Source: Epiperipatus broadwayi
Taxonomy: Eukaryota > Onychophora > Udeonychophora > Euonychophora > Peripatidae
Direction: 5' to 3'
DNA: 64,000 bases
Assembly (NCBI GenBank): GCA_028023455.1
Contig: JAQFVV010012423.1
Span: 7,916,269 to 7,980,268 of the forward strand
Below are positions 49,504 through 61,786 of the stretch, in pieces. The stretch's first letter is position 1; the number at the start of each line of letters is the position of its first letter. The position numbers and the translations under genes were made by a program. Under the pieces are notes generated by a model that saw only the letters and a program-made list of their open reading frames with translations, did no database searches and had not been told where the DNA came from.

Positions 49504-50477
49504 GTCTAGACCAGGGATCGACAATCTTTTAGTGATGTTGTGCCAAACCTATATTAAAGCGTAATTCTGTATGCCAACATATATAGTATCAAAAGTGAAC
49601 CGGTTATAATAGGCTTCAAAATTATATATTTTATACTTTTATAACCAGATTTTATATTATTGATCATTCAATATTTTAAAATACTTAGGATCTTGCTTTT
49701 GGCATGGAGAAAATTCATCTCATTGGTGCTTTAAAAAATGTGTATTGTTTACAAAATTGCTGACTAATATGCAGTGATTCAGAATAGGCAAAGCCCATTT
49801 AGCTTTCAATGGTTTAATTCAAAAATCTGATTAATGAACTTCTAGCATTCATTATTTTGTGATATAAAAAGTCACCTCAAAACTGGAAATTTTTTTATAA
49901 TTCTTTTTTTCTTTAAAACTACGGATGTTTGGGATTTTTTTGTATGAAAAATTTGTTTTAATTACAGAATAGGCATCTAAAAGAAAAAAAAAACAATGAT
50001 TTTTTAACTTTTTTGAGATTCGAATGATATCATCAAGTCTCACATATTTGCAGATTTCATTCATGCATTAATCTATCACTAAATATAAACTTTTTTTTCA
50101 AGTAAATGCACCAAAACTTAAAATGTATTATTATATAATTATGAATAGAAAGAAGTTTTTCAAATGAACTAATCAATATAGTATTCTGTCTGAATATAAA
50201 TTTACTCTAAACATGCAGTTGCCTACAAAAGTATTAAAGGTCAATCGATCATCAAAAAAAAAAAAAAAAATTCCATCCCACTTAGCTCTTATCTTTATTG
50301 AAAATAGTACTTTTATTGTATAAAATAATTAGTAAATTAAACTGAATCATGGTTTTCATTATATGTGAGTTGCATATGCAAAATGTAGTAATTAAAATAT
50401 AATTTTTTATTATTTCAATTTAATCAGAGTGCCATGTTTGGCAAGCATATCCTAGGTTACCGATCCCTGGTCTGGAC
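49504..50477. mobile_element. hAT-type non-autonomous DNA transposon
   Basis: Terminal inverted repeats start CAGGGATCGACAA (49512) and end TTACCGATCCCTG (to 50469), of the CAGGG-TCGGCAA type typical of hAT elements. Flanked by 8-bp direct repeats GTCTAGAC (49504-49511) and GTCTGGAC (50470-50477), one mismatch. Subterminal TGTGCCAAAC near 49539 and TTTGGCAAGC near 50437 are inverted. 958 bp, no transposase frame. Confidence 0.88.
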
Positions 50478-50707
50478 TATAATCCATTGATTGATTTTTT
50501 ATAATAAATTATAATAATAAAATAAATTTTCTTATTATTGTTGCTGTTAATTACAATAAGTTTTATAATATTTGTCTTAAAAGTACTACAAATTTGTTTT
50601 ATATTTATTACTGCTATTATTTACAATAAATTTTATTATATTTGTTTAAAAATAGAAAAAAAAAGCAATTTTTTGCAAAAAAAAAAGATTTAAAATTTAA
50701 ACTGTCT
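50478..50707. repeat. tandem repeat, right part
   Basis: Continues the unit seen at 49141-49503 (TTACAATAAGTTTTATAATATTTGTCTTAAAAG, then TTACAATAAATTTTATTATATTTG, AGCAATTTTTTGCAAAA). A SINE is inserted at its right edge. Confidence 0.65.
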
Positions 50708-50820
50708 AGTCAAGCGTTGGTAGCTGAGAGGTCAGCGCAGCTGCCTTGCAAGCAAGCAGTTGCTTGCAGACAGTTGAACGCGGGTTTCCTTCCCGTCCGA
50801 TGCTGTGACATATGGGGAAA
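50708..50820 (+). repeat. tRNA-derived SINE, copy 3
   Basis: 113 bp: AGTCAAGCGTTGGTAGCTG, GAGAGGTCAGCGCAGCTGCC (A-box side), GGGTTTCCTTCCCG (B-box, altered), CGATGCTGTGACATATGG, short A tail. Flanked by a perfect 16-bp duplication AAAATTTAAACTGTCT (50692-50707, 50821-50836). Confidence 0.92.
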
Positions 50821-50836
50821 AAAATTTAAACTGTCT

Positions 50837-51351
50837 GTACTACAACCAGCATGAAACTGCTAAAACAGAAAGGGGTATAGAATTAAACTAAGACAAAATA
50901 GAAACATATTTAGGAAGGTAAAGAGAAGACAGTTGTTTAATTAAAAAAAATTTATATGAAATTAAGCCATTTGAAAATTGATAATGGTATGTAATATCAA
51001 TTGTAGACGTCATTATGAATAAACTATGAAGCAAAATAGCCTCAAAAACTATATGAATGTAAATGATGTAGAAGAATTATATGATGAATAGAGTTAACTG
51101 CTTTAGATAAATACAAATACATAGTCATAGCCTTAAGGTCATTATCCAATGAGGATACTAAATTATATATGATTATAACAAGCATCCAAAATTCTCTTTT
51201 CAGTAACAAAACCAAAATGATCTACAGAAATCATTTTACATATATTCAAGAATAACCATCTTATCTTTGATTATCATCTCAAGTAATTTAGCACTAACAG
51301 AGTGATTGAAATAAGCATAGTTTTTTTTACAAATAGACATAATAACAAGAA
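50837..51351. other. intergenic; nothing recognised
   Basis: At 51030-51340 the text resembles worn minus-strand LINE reverse-transcriptase sequence (compare 2402-2570: GCTTTAGATAAATACAAATACATAG, AAAACCAAAATGATC), but too degraded to place motifs. Confidence 0.3.
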
Positions 51352-51826
51352 TTTTAAACATTAAAACAGGCAAAACTCACTATACGAATGCCAGAAGGCT
51401 TGTGCATAAAATCCCCATCTAGTGCCTACTCATCCAATATCCCCAGACTAGTTTCTGGCTTGTGGCCTTCATCAGTGAGGAGCTTTGGATCTGAGAGCAC
51501 TGCACCTAGATCTTAGTTTTGTAGTTAAATGGAGATAAAAGGTAGCTGCTGGAGGATTGCATTAAATCCTAAGATCTAGGTGCAGTGCTCTCAGATCCAA
51601 GGCTCCTCATTGACAAAGGCCACAAGCCAAAAACTAGTCTGGGGATATTGGATAAGTAGGCACTAGATGGGGATTTTATGCACAAACCTTCTAGCATCCA
51701 TTGATTACTCTAGCTTGCTGTGTGTGGGAATACATATAGTGAGTTTTGCCTGTTTTAACAACAGTTATACACAAGCATAAGAAGTGGTGGTCATGTGATG
51801 TTTATTGGCTTAAAACTTTTAAACAT
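51352..51826. mobile_element. foldback element, copy B
   Basis: Element 51362-51816 flanked by a perfect 10-bp duplication TTTTAAACAT (51352-51361, 51817-51826). Left arm TTAAAACAGGCAAAACTC... to CTAGATCTTAG (about 51515); loop TTTTGTAGTTAAATGGAG...GATTGCATTAAATC; right arm CTAAGATCTAG... to GAGTTTTGCCTGTTTTAA (about 51758); then a unique tail ending GTGATGTTTATTGGCTTAAAAC. Arms of about 150-190 bp match well, so its transcript would be largely self-paired. Same family as 12515-13067, 45820 and 35098. Confidence 0.88.
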
Positions 51827-53116
<1,290 letters not shown>

Positions 53117-53279
53117 ACTGTTTATAAACATTTTAAAATAAAGTAAATTGGAAAATATATATTTGTATATATCTCGATTTTATTAAATATATTTATTTTA
53201 TTGTTACACTTATATTTTTATTAAATAAAACAAAATCAGTTTTTGAAAAAATGTAAGATCAAATCTTCTTACAAGCTTC

Positions 53280-53839
53280 CATGGTACAACTGGTAGTGTT
53301 AGATATATCTAGAAGGGCACCTAAAGGACTTTGCTTTGATAATTTGACAACTAGATGTTATACTTAGCTAACAGTATGCATGCAAATGGTAAACATCTGA
53401 TATACCATTCACCCAATGTTGGCTAGGTATAAAATCTAGTTACCATACAACTATTAAAGCAAAATTCTTCAGGAGCCCTTTTTGACATACCTAACACTTC
53501 CAGATATACCCTAGTAGATAACTTCAAGTCCATGTATGGTGATACTTGCTTCACATCAGTTTTAGAATTTATCAGGTTTAATATCTAGCAGCTTCCAGTT
53601 TAACAGTAAATGTGCCTCATTCTTTTGAAATCAAATATGGGGTAACCATTGAAATATCTGTTGTAGCCTCATTTTACTTCTAAATGTATTGCCAACTTAG
53701 TAATGTCACAATATTCAAAAGGGAAATTAAAATTGGTGATGGGTATTCTATATGGCTCATCTTATCTTCAAGCATTGGTCTTGTCCAGATTATAATCTTA
53801 TCATGATCAAATTCAGCATTCATTACTGCAGAACAATGA

Positions 53840-53873
<34 letters not shown>

Positions 53874-53874
53874 T

Positions 53875-53909
<35 letters not shown>

Positions 53910-54935
53910 GGATGGATAGATAAATAGATAGATAGATAGAAAGATAGATAGATAAAACAACCAATGATAGAAACAGGCCAATATGTAAAGATTCTTGGTG
54001 AATTCTATTGTTTCCATTATAAGGAAGTACACTTGGCTATAAATTGGCAATGCATTTGGAAATAAAATAAGGTTCCAACAGATAGTACACTTCTTGTCCT
54101 ATATTTGATTGCAAAAGCAGTGAAGCATTTACTGTTAAACTGAAAGCTTCTAGATACTAAACTTGATAGATACTAAAGCTGATATGAAGCAAATGTCACT
54201 ATACTAGAGGCAATTTACCATGGTACATTTGGAAGTGGTAAGTGTGCCTAGAAGGGCTTCTGAAGAATTTTGCTTTGATAGTTGTATAGCAACTAGATTT
54301 TATATTTAATTAAGAGTATCAGGTGAATGGTATATCAGATGTTTACTATATGCCTAATACTGTTGGATAAGTATAACATCTAGTTGCCATAAATTATTGT
54401 ACAAGATTTTTGAGGTGCCCTTCTAAGTGTACCTGAGATTTCCAGCTGTACCATGGCAGATTATTTCATGTACAGCTACAGTGGCATATCTTGCTGTACC
54501 ATCACTGTTTGCCTTATGTCAGATTTAATATCTAGCAGCTTCCAGTTTGATTATGAATGTTTTTGTAATCAGACATAAAACAATCAGTGTAATATCTATC
54601 ATTGCCTTGCTTTACCTCAAATGGGCTGCTAATTTATAGCAGGTTTCCTACCTTGTGGAAGCAATAGAATTCACTGATCATCACCATCTATTGGTCTGTT
54701 TCTATGATTGGTTAAATTTCATCTACACATATATTCATTGGTTTGTAGCAATGAATGCTTAATCCTATTAAGATAAGATGGTAATCTAGACAAGTCCATT
54801 ACTTGAAGGTAAGTTAGATCAAAACATGAAGGCCTTTGCTTCAATAATTGTATAGTAACTAGACATTATATTTATCTAATGGTATTATATGGATGTTATA
54901 TGAGATGTATATGTATATTTGTGTGGGTTTATATT
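53280..54935. repeat. LTR-like segments in alternating orientation
   Basis: One segment type recurs in alternating direction: plus (53280-53400), minus (53400-53735), plus (53735-54345), minus (54345-54812), plus fragment (54815-54935). Landmarks are AGAAGGGC, TAGTTGTATAGYAACTAGATKTTATA, TTAATATCTAGCAGCTTCCAGTTT or its complement, and GGCTATAAATTGGC. A plus copy also follows the gag-pol remains (57740-58363), so the segment is probably the LTR of that element. Confidence 0.7.
53838..53954. repeat. (GATA)n microsatellite
   Basis: Imperfect GATA array with a few GATT and GATG units, inserted in the plus-oriented LTR-like segment and absent from the copy at 57840. Confidence 0.92.
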
Positions 54936-55856
54936 TATTAGCCTGGTAATCATTTGAAATCCAGGTGTGGCCACTTGATGGCATTGTTTCTATACAAAAA
55001 TAATGAAATGTAATGTTACTGGGCCGATAGTTTTTTTTATCGAAAAGTTTACTAAACAAAATTAATTTTTCTTAAAATAATATTTTAAAATATTACATTT
55101 TCAAAATGATATAAAACAAAATTAATTTTTTTATTTTACGCTATTTTTTTTAAAAATAATATTTTAAAATATTACATTTTTAAAAGATACAAACATTATT
55201 TACATTACATTTTTAAATTATATTATACATTTCAGTGTGTAATTCTGGAAGACTGGCCATGGTCCGCTGTTTGACAGATCTAGAATGGATCCAAAGACAA
55301 ACAGTACATCAATGGTCCGCTATTTGACAGATGCAGAATGGATCCAAAGACAAACAGTATGTCAAAACATGCGTTACTCTCATACAACCGACATTATGAT
55401 TTACAAAACAACCTACTACACATGACTTATGTGAAATGGTGCTGGGACCTACCCTTTAGCAATTTGTTTCACATTCTCCAATCTGTAGGGAAGCACTGTG
55501 ACAGTCTTACAATTATTACTATGTAATAGTACATCAGATAGGGAACATCGTTACTTCGAATGCACATTAAAACAGTTATAGCCAGTTGAATACCATATAT
55601 CCTTACATCATATGGTAGTGAGCTTTAAAGTGTTTGCTATTTCCATAGTGCTGCAAAGCACATCAGTGGGCTGTAATATTGGCGTGAAATGCCATCTATG
55701 CCTGCTAATTGCTGATATGAATAGAATTGTTCCATATGCCATAAAATCCACCATGTAAATGGTATATTTCTGTGCTTTTGCACAGAAACAATGCCATCAA
55801 GTGGCCATGCCCAGATTTCAGATGACTATTATTAGCCCTTACAAATAAAGACAGCA
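54936..55856 (+). repeat. segment ending at a presumed 5' LTR border
   Basis: Ends ACAGCA at 55856 and is followed by GATT plus TGGCAC, the same layout as LTR end, GATT and TGGTGC at 7843-7853. About 75 bp before the border (55775-55850, GAAACAATGCCATCAAGTGGCC) are found inverted at 54910-55000. Includes a 53-bp tandem duplication at 55259-55364. Confidence 0.55.
55259..55364. repeat. 53-bp tandem duplication
   Basis: Units 55259-55311 and 55312-55364 (ATGGTCCGCTRTTTGACAGA...AATGGATCCAAAGACAAACA) differ at about five positions. Confidence 0.92.
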
Positions 55857-57700
55857 GATTTGGCACTGTTTTGACAGGGTCTTACCCTCATGTGTTGTTT
55901 AAACCTTTACAATTAATTTTAAAAAAATACAGCTAACATTAGTATGTCAAAAAAGCTGAGAAGGTCCAAGTGTGTAGTGGTGCTTGTTTCTGTAAACAAA
56001 AAGTTCAAAAAAATTTTTTTCCCATGGTTGAAAAAAGTTTCAAAATGAGTAAAACTGGTTCTTTGGAAGAATTCAATCCAGGCTATTGAGAAAATTGACC
56101 AACTTATATGGATTGAAAGTTTTTCTATTTTCAAGCAAATGAAATTTAAAAAAACTTGAATTAAAATTAATAACATTGATTTGCAGTGGGCAAACATATG
56201 AAATCTTGCATCCATCAGAAACATTGTTTACTACCATCTTTGCTTGATTTTGACAGAGCACTATCTATACTGTCAGTATCCCACCCAAACCTCTTAAGAA
56301 TAATGCAGAGACATCATCTCAATCTTTGTACTCAAGAGAAAGAGAAAGGAATAATTTTGCCACTAACCTTAGGACATTTGTGTTTAGTAGTGAATTTGAG
56401 GGTTTTTTAAATCATGTGTTAAAAGATATTTGTTAAATGAAGTGTTAAAAGATCATATTTGTTAAATGCATGATGTAGTCTTAGGCTCAAATTGCTAATA
56501 GATCCAAATACTACATTTGATTCCACAGTCTCATAAGCAACTCTCGCTGAATCTATCTATAATGATTCAAATGATCCCATAAATGAAAGTAGTCACAGCA
56601 TTAAAGCTGTGGGTCAAAAAGTTATATTGTTTAAAAACTTTCCTTATCAGAACAAGTTTAAAGGATATCTATTATTGATGATAGTATTGTGAGAGATTGA
56701 TACAGATAATAACAAACTGGAACACAAACATACAGCATGTCCGTTAAGAACTATGATTTGCAATTTTTGTAAATAAGCTTTTGTTTAAAAAATAAACAGC
56801 AAGGCAGGAAAAAAAGTTGGAAATATCCATTCTATAAAAACCCAATGAATGAAATAAAATCATTGAAAATTAATATCAATAATGTTAAAGATATGAGCAG
56901 CATGGACTCATTCTTTAAAACCTGATTTATTATTAATGATACACTGACTTCAATAAAACTGGGAACTGGATCTGCAGTTACTTATTTGTTGAAAAATATA
57001 TGAGCTGCTATTAATAAAAAAAAAAAAAATAGAAATAAACATCAGCAGCAACCTGGCAGTAAAGCAATTATAAATACAAAATAATTAAATATCACTTCTG
57101 AGTCAAACAAGAGTTAAAGTAACTATGCCTTGTAAAACTTTTCCTTTATCTTTTGTTATGTCAGCTGGTGAGTATAGCAAATTATTAGGCCATCATTGGT
57201 TTAGTTTACTTGCACTTTACAATAATAAAAGTGAACTAGAGAATAAATAGAAACAAATTAAAGAGGTCTACTCAGATATGTTTTTTTAATAAACTGGGTC
57301 TGAACCCTAGTACAAAACCTATCATTCTTTAGGCCTAATAAGTATGGTCATGAAAATAAAATATGGATTGGTGCTGAAATCCTACTGAATGCTTAAGAGA
57401 TCACCAGTAGGTTCCAGAGGTTAATCAAGACAAAAGGATTGCAGATTGTTATTCAAACTTTAGATGGACAGCAACATCACAGGCATAAAGACCAGTTAAG
57501 GCAGAATTTTAAATCACAAGCCAGCAGTGAAGAGGCTTCAAGATATAAAGACACTAGAGCTGCTGCTGAAGACACTGGATCTGATAAGGAAAATACCAGA
57601 CCCAATGAAAAGACCATATCTATGATTGAAGATACCAGATCTATGAATGAAGACACTAGTCCAGGGACTACACCTCAGTCAATGATAATGTAACCAAACC
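55857..57700 (+). mobile_element. decayed Ty3/gypsy-type interior (gag, PR, RT start, IN end)
   Basis: From the primer-site-like TGGCAC at 55861: a gag start at 56045 (EEFNPGY), gag core near 56230-56560 (DFDRALSIL, IMQRHHLNLC, ATLAESI) with frameshifts; half a zinc knuckle (CNFC, about 56757-56770); a retropepsin motif in which the catalytic Asp is replaced (GTGSA, 56962-56976); start of RT (VYSDMF near 57270); then directly an integrase C-terminal region (IWIGAEI near 57362, RHKDQLR near 57481). Most of RT, RNase H and the integrase core are missing. Many stops; inactive. Gag resembles that of the element at 7206. Confidence 0.78.
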
Positions 57701-57739
57701 TGAAAAAGCCAAGAAGTGACAAAATTTTATACCCATTAA

Positions 57740-58363
57740 TTTCAATGACTACATTCTTGAAGACTAATTTTAGTGAGGAGATAGGAATGTTTTGGTTCAA
57801 CTTACCTATGAGTAATGGACTGATTACAATCTTATCTTGATAGGATTCAACACTTATCACTACAGACCAATGAACATAGATATAAATAAAGTATAATTTC
57901 TGATAGAAATAGGCTAATAGATAAGAATATTCAGTGAATCTTATTGGTCCATAAATTAAAGAAGAGTAACTGGCTATAAATTGGCTTTTGGAGGTAAAGT
58001 GGGGTAACAATGGATATCACATTAGTTGTCACATTTGATTGCAATGGGAATGATGCATGCTTACACTTAAATTGGAAGCTGATACGATATTAAACCAAAC
58101 AAAAATAAGCTATCATAGTATAGCTGAAAGTGTCACTATAACTGGACATAAGACAAGCTGCCATTGTAATTATGAAGTATTAGCTATATCTAGAAGTGCA
58201 CCTGAAGACCCTTATTTCAATAGTTGTATAATAACTAGATGTTAGACCTAGTGAACAGTATCAGGCAAACAGTATATTACATGATAATACATAAATATAT
58301 ATTGTATATAAATAAGTTTTAATAAAATATTCAACCATATTTGTATGGGTCTGTGTAAACACA
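57740..58363 (+). repeat. presumed 3' LTR of the decayed element
   Basis: Direct counterpart of 53735-54345 (CTTATC..GAT, GATAGAAATAGGC, GGCTATAAATTGGC, CACATTTGATTGCAATGG, CTAGAAGTGCACCTGAAGA). Possible end at GTGTAAACACAACA (58350-58363), similar to the last bases of the LTR at 7206. Confidence 0.6.
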
Positions 58364-60267
58364 ACAATAAAAAAGTGATAATGTTCAACATTTTAAGAGA
58401 GTCTATACTATCATTAAATTGACTAAACTTGTGTTGACAAATGTGATTCTGATACATTCATTGCTTGCAGAAATTAATTATGAATATATTATATTGAAAG
58501 ATAAATTTATTCTTATACTTAAGTTGAACTTTAAACATTATATAATTTATATTAAAAAAAATAGTGTTAATAGATATCAAGTTAAAAATAATCTTGCTGA
58601 CGTTTTCCAGCTGACATTTTCCATTTAAAAGCAAGAGAAGAAATTTTTGGAAAACTTTTTACCTTGGAATAACTTCATAGTTGTTGTTGTCAATATTATT
58701 TTAATGATATTATTTATTTATTTATATTAAAATTAGCTGTAGTGAACTATATTGAAGATCAAAGCATGATCTTTTATTGATTTCCAGGACTGTGTTCTAT
58801 TAAAATCACATGTGAACTACTTTGCTTAATTAAATTTAATGAAAATTGTATATGTGAGTGTCAAATTGTTAATTAAACAATTGGTTTGAGCATTTTATTT
58901 TAATTTTTTTATTCATAGTATAATGGTCGGGGATGATCAGATAGTTGAAGTCTCACATATCTGCCATACAGGGTGCCACTAGGCTACTTGAACCTGGAAA
59001 ATTTATATAGATACATGCAGTTAAGATCTAACTTTTACATATATATTTTATTCTGACCGTCAGCCCATGCCACTAGCTCGTGGAGCAACAGAGATAATTT
59101 TTAATATTAAAAATAAAGTAAAATAACGCACATATATAAATATTTAAAATTGAGGAATAAAATTTATCTTGCTTATATTTTAATATTAATTTGGTTATTA
59201 TTTTTTTTAAATTTAAATTATTAAGAAGGTCTGCACAGATGGACATTTTATAAAAGTTTGTTTTGTTATGTTGAGTATAGATTGGCTACATAGATTTTTC
59301 AGTTAAAAACTTTTCAAAACAATCATTTAATCTCAGACTAAAAGTTCGCAGCCAAACCAATGCCTGCTTCCTAATATACAATTGTAACCAATGCAATATA
59401 AAGATGCTAGCATAAAACCACACAGTCAGAAATGTGCCTCTGCTGCATGATATTATTTGAAGAACATGATCTTCGTCCAGTACAGGATTGTGCATCTGTC
59501 TGGCGAAGGAATCATGTATATAATATAATTAAAGAGAAATGCTATGTATGGCAGAGAGCGGTTTATCTGCCGACTTATAGTACCTATCCATAGAGCTAGA
59601 AGGGGTCAATGGTGCAGGAAATATGTCTGCATCCATTGCAATGCAATGACTACATCTTTGGGTCATGCATTCAATTGGGCATTGCCATGTATGTATGTAT
59701 GCTAAACACACTTCACATTACATTGATATAAACACTTATATATCCCTCCACCAGCACTGACCTAGCCATGAGACAAATACCCTGAAATTAAAACCCATTC
59801 AAAATAAACATAAACAATTAAAATATAAAGTTATTGATGGAATTGCAGAGGGAAATTTACAATAAATCCAATGGCATTCATCATAAGATGCCGCATTGAC
59901 ACCAATAACTTAAAAGATATACGAATAAATACATTTTTAGATAATCAACATGAGGCATCGTATTTACCGAATATTATATATTTTAATCAATATGCAAATA
60001 AAAAAAAAATGAACATTAACGAATCTATGCAGCCATCTACACCCAACTTAAATTTAATACATTTAAATAATTTAGTCAATAAATATTAATAAAAAAATGG
60101 AAATGATTAAATCAGCAAACTCAAATATTTAAAATTAAACATTAATAATTGATTTTGACATTTTAAAAGTCAGATTAAAGTTCATTTTAAAAATTAAATT
60201 TAGTTGATTATTAAAAGCTTGTCATATCTTGACGAAAGTTCTTAATTACTTTTTTAAAATTTTACAG
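58364..60267. other. intergenic; nothing firmly recognised
   Basis: 58920-59100 and 59280-59760 are a little less AT-rich. ATGTATGT repeats near 59688. Short open frames (59286-59495, 59529-59711, 59871-60089) have no recognisable features. Confidence 0.45.
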
Positions 60268-60466
60268 TTCATATCTTACAGTAGAAGAGCTCCCGGTTCC
60301 TGCTGCCAATTCCCATGAAGTCTTTATTGGTCATACTTTCATGGAAGACCAATCTGTTTTTTCAGAGATGGCCTTAGCTGATTCAATCCTAGTACTATTT
60401 TATTGCAGTACCCATATGATTTGGGGTCATAATTTAACAGTCACTTCATTTGAAATAAGAGAGAGG
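60268..60466 (+). CDS. possible exon of unknown protein
   Basis: A T-rich tract and TTTACAG acceptor (AG 60266-60267) precede an open frame with protein-like composition: TVEELPVPAANSHEVFIGH, then EDQSVFSEMALADSILVLF, then HNLTVTSFEIRER. It can end at a GTGAAA donor (60467) or run on to a stop at 60563-60565. If spliced it is 199 bp: the first base completes a split codon and 66 codons follow. I do not recognise a family. Codon use is less biased than in nearby frames, which is why it is listed. It could instead belong to an old mobile element: the sequence just after the stop (60580-60700) vaguely recalls a hAT C-terminal domain. Confidence 0.35.
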
Positions 60467-60565
60467 GTGAAAAGTGCATCTTATCACCCTTTTCGAAAAA
60501 TCAAGCTGGAACTAACCCTCAATTTTAATATTTTTCTTTTTATACAAATCGTCCGGAGTCACTGA

Positions 60566-61585
60566 ACAATCAATGATTTTCATTAAGGTCCTAGCGTTGG
60601 TTGTTGCTTCTATTGGACATTCTGCTTCAGAGAGGAAAACAATCTTTCCGATTTTTATCTATATCTTTCATCTGACTTTTTGTATAAGAGCACCAAGGGC
60701 TAATTTGCTTTTTCAATTAAAAGAACAATCATTTCCATTTTGAGATTACAGGAATTAATTAATACTTGTTTCCATTTTTATTAATCTTTAAATCTTTTCC
60801 TTTTTTTGTTTTTTATAAAAAAAGTACGTTCAAATACTTTTTTTTTTCATTTAAAAAAAAATAAAAATACTTTTAAAGTTTTCCTTCCATCTGTGCGATA
60901 TATTATATACGTTAAACAACTCTTTTTAATTTTAGCTTTTAATAAATTTATTTTTATTTACGAACTTTTTATTTTAATTTTAAATTAATGTAACGGCATA
61001 TTATATATACCGTTAAAATAAATAATCAGTATTTAATTAAACTATGTATGCAAAGAACACACAAAATAATATTCCTACAAATAGTTCAAGTAGATATATT
61101 AATTTACACGACATTTCATATATTTACCCATAATATTGAAAACATTTAAAACATGATGAATACCAATCCAGCACTGTTAATGGCAATATATTATTCTGTT
61201 GTTATTTCTAATGATAAATTGTGCAAAAAAATGGAGATATTTATTTCATATGCTATTACATTAAATGCTATATTACTTCCAATGTATTACTTATTTTTCA
61301 GTCAGTTTTGTCTCTAACACTTAAATATTAATAATAAGTATACTTTCTATTCCATATTCAATAAACCAATCCCATAAAGCAAAAAGAATAAATCTATTAG
61401 ACGTTATATCTTTTCATTGAATAAATATGCCAAAAATGCACAATTCATATTGTATAGGTCACATCTGACTATATATAATTTTTGTTGTTGTTGTATGATT
61501 AACATATAAGAAATATTAAGTGGCAATCTCTGTTTACATGAATATATCTTAATTTATTGAAAAAATATAAATTCAGCATATATAT
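60566..61585. other. intergenic, AT-rich; nothing firmly recognised
   Basis: No supported gene; long T and A tracts near 60838-60860. Confidence 0.45.
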
Positions 61586-61786
61586 ATATTGTAATAAAAA
61601 TAATAAATATAAATGGTAATTAACTATCATATACAGTCTTTCAATCCACAGAAGTATATAAATGGCAATTAACTATTATATATACAATCTTTCAATCCTC
61701 AGAAGTAAAGTAAAGTACTTCTGCGGATTGAAAGACTGTATATAATGATTAATTACCGTTATATTATTTTTATTGTTATTGCAATA
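61586..61786. repeat. palindrome with one arm duplicated
   Basis: Left arm is present twice in tandem (61612-61656 and 61660-61708; AATTAACTATYATATA, TCTTTCAATCC, CAGAAGTA) and its complement once (61714-61760). Outer parts (GTAATAAAAATAAT and its complement) extend the symmetry to about 61786. Confidence 0.75.

Noticed and set aside
60580-60700. hAT transposase C-terminal domain (VLALVVASIGHSASERK)
   Set aside because: Resemblance is short and lacks the aromatic and leucine pattern I would expect; left as a remark only.
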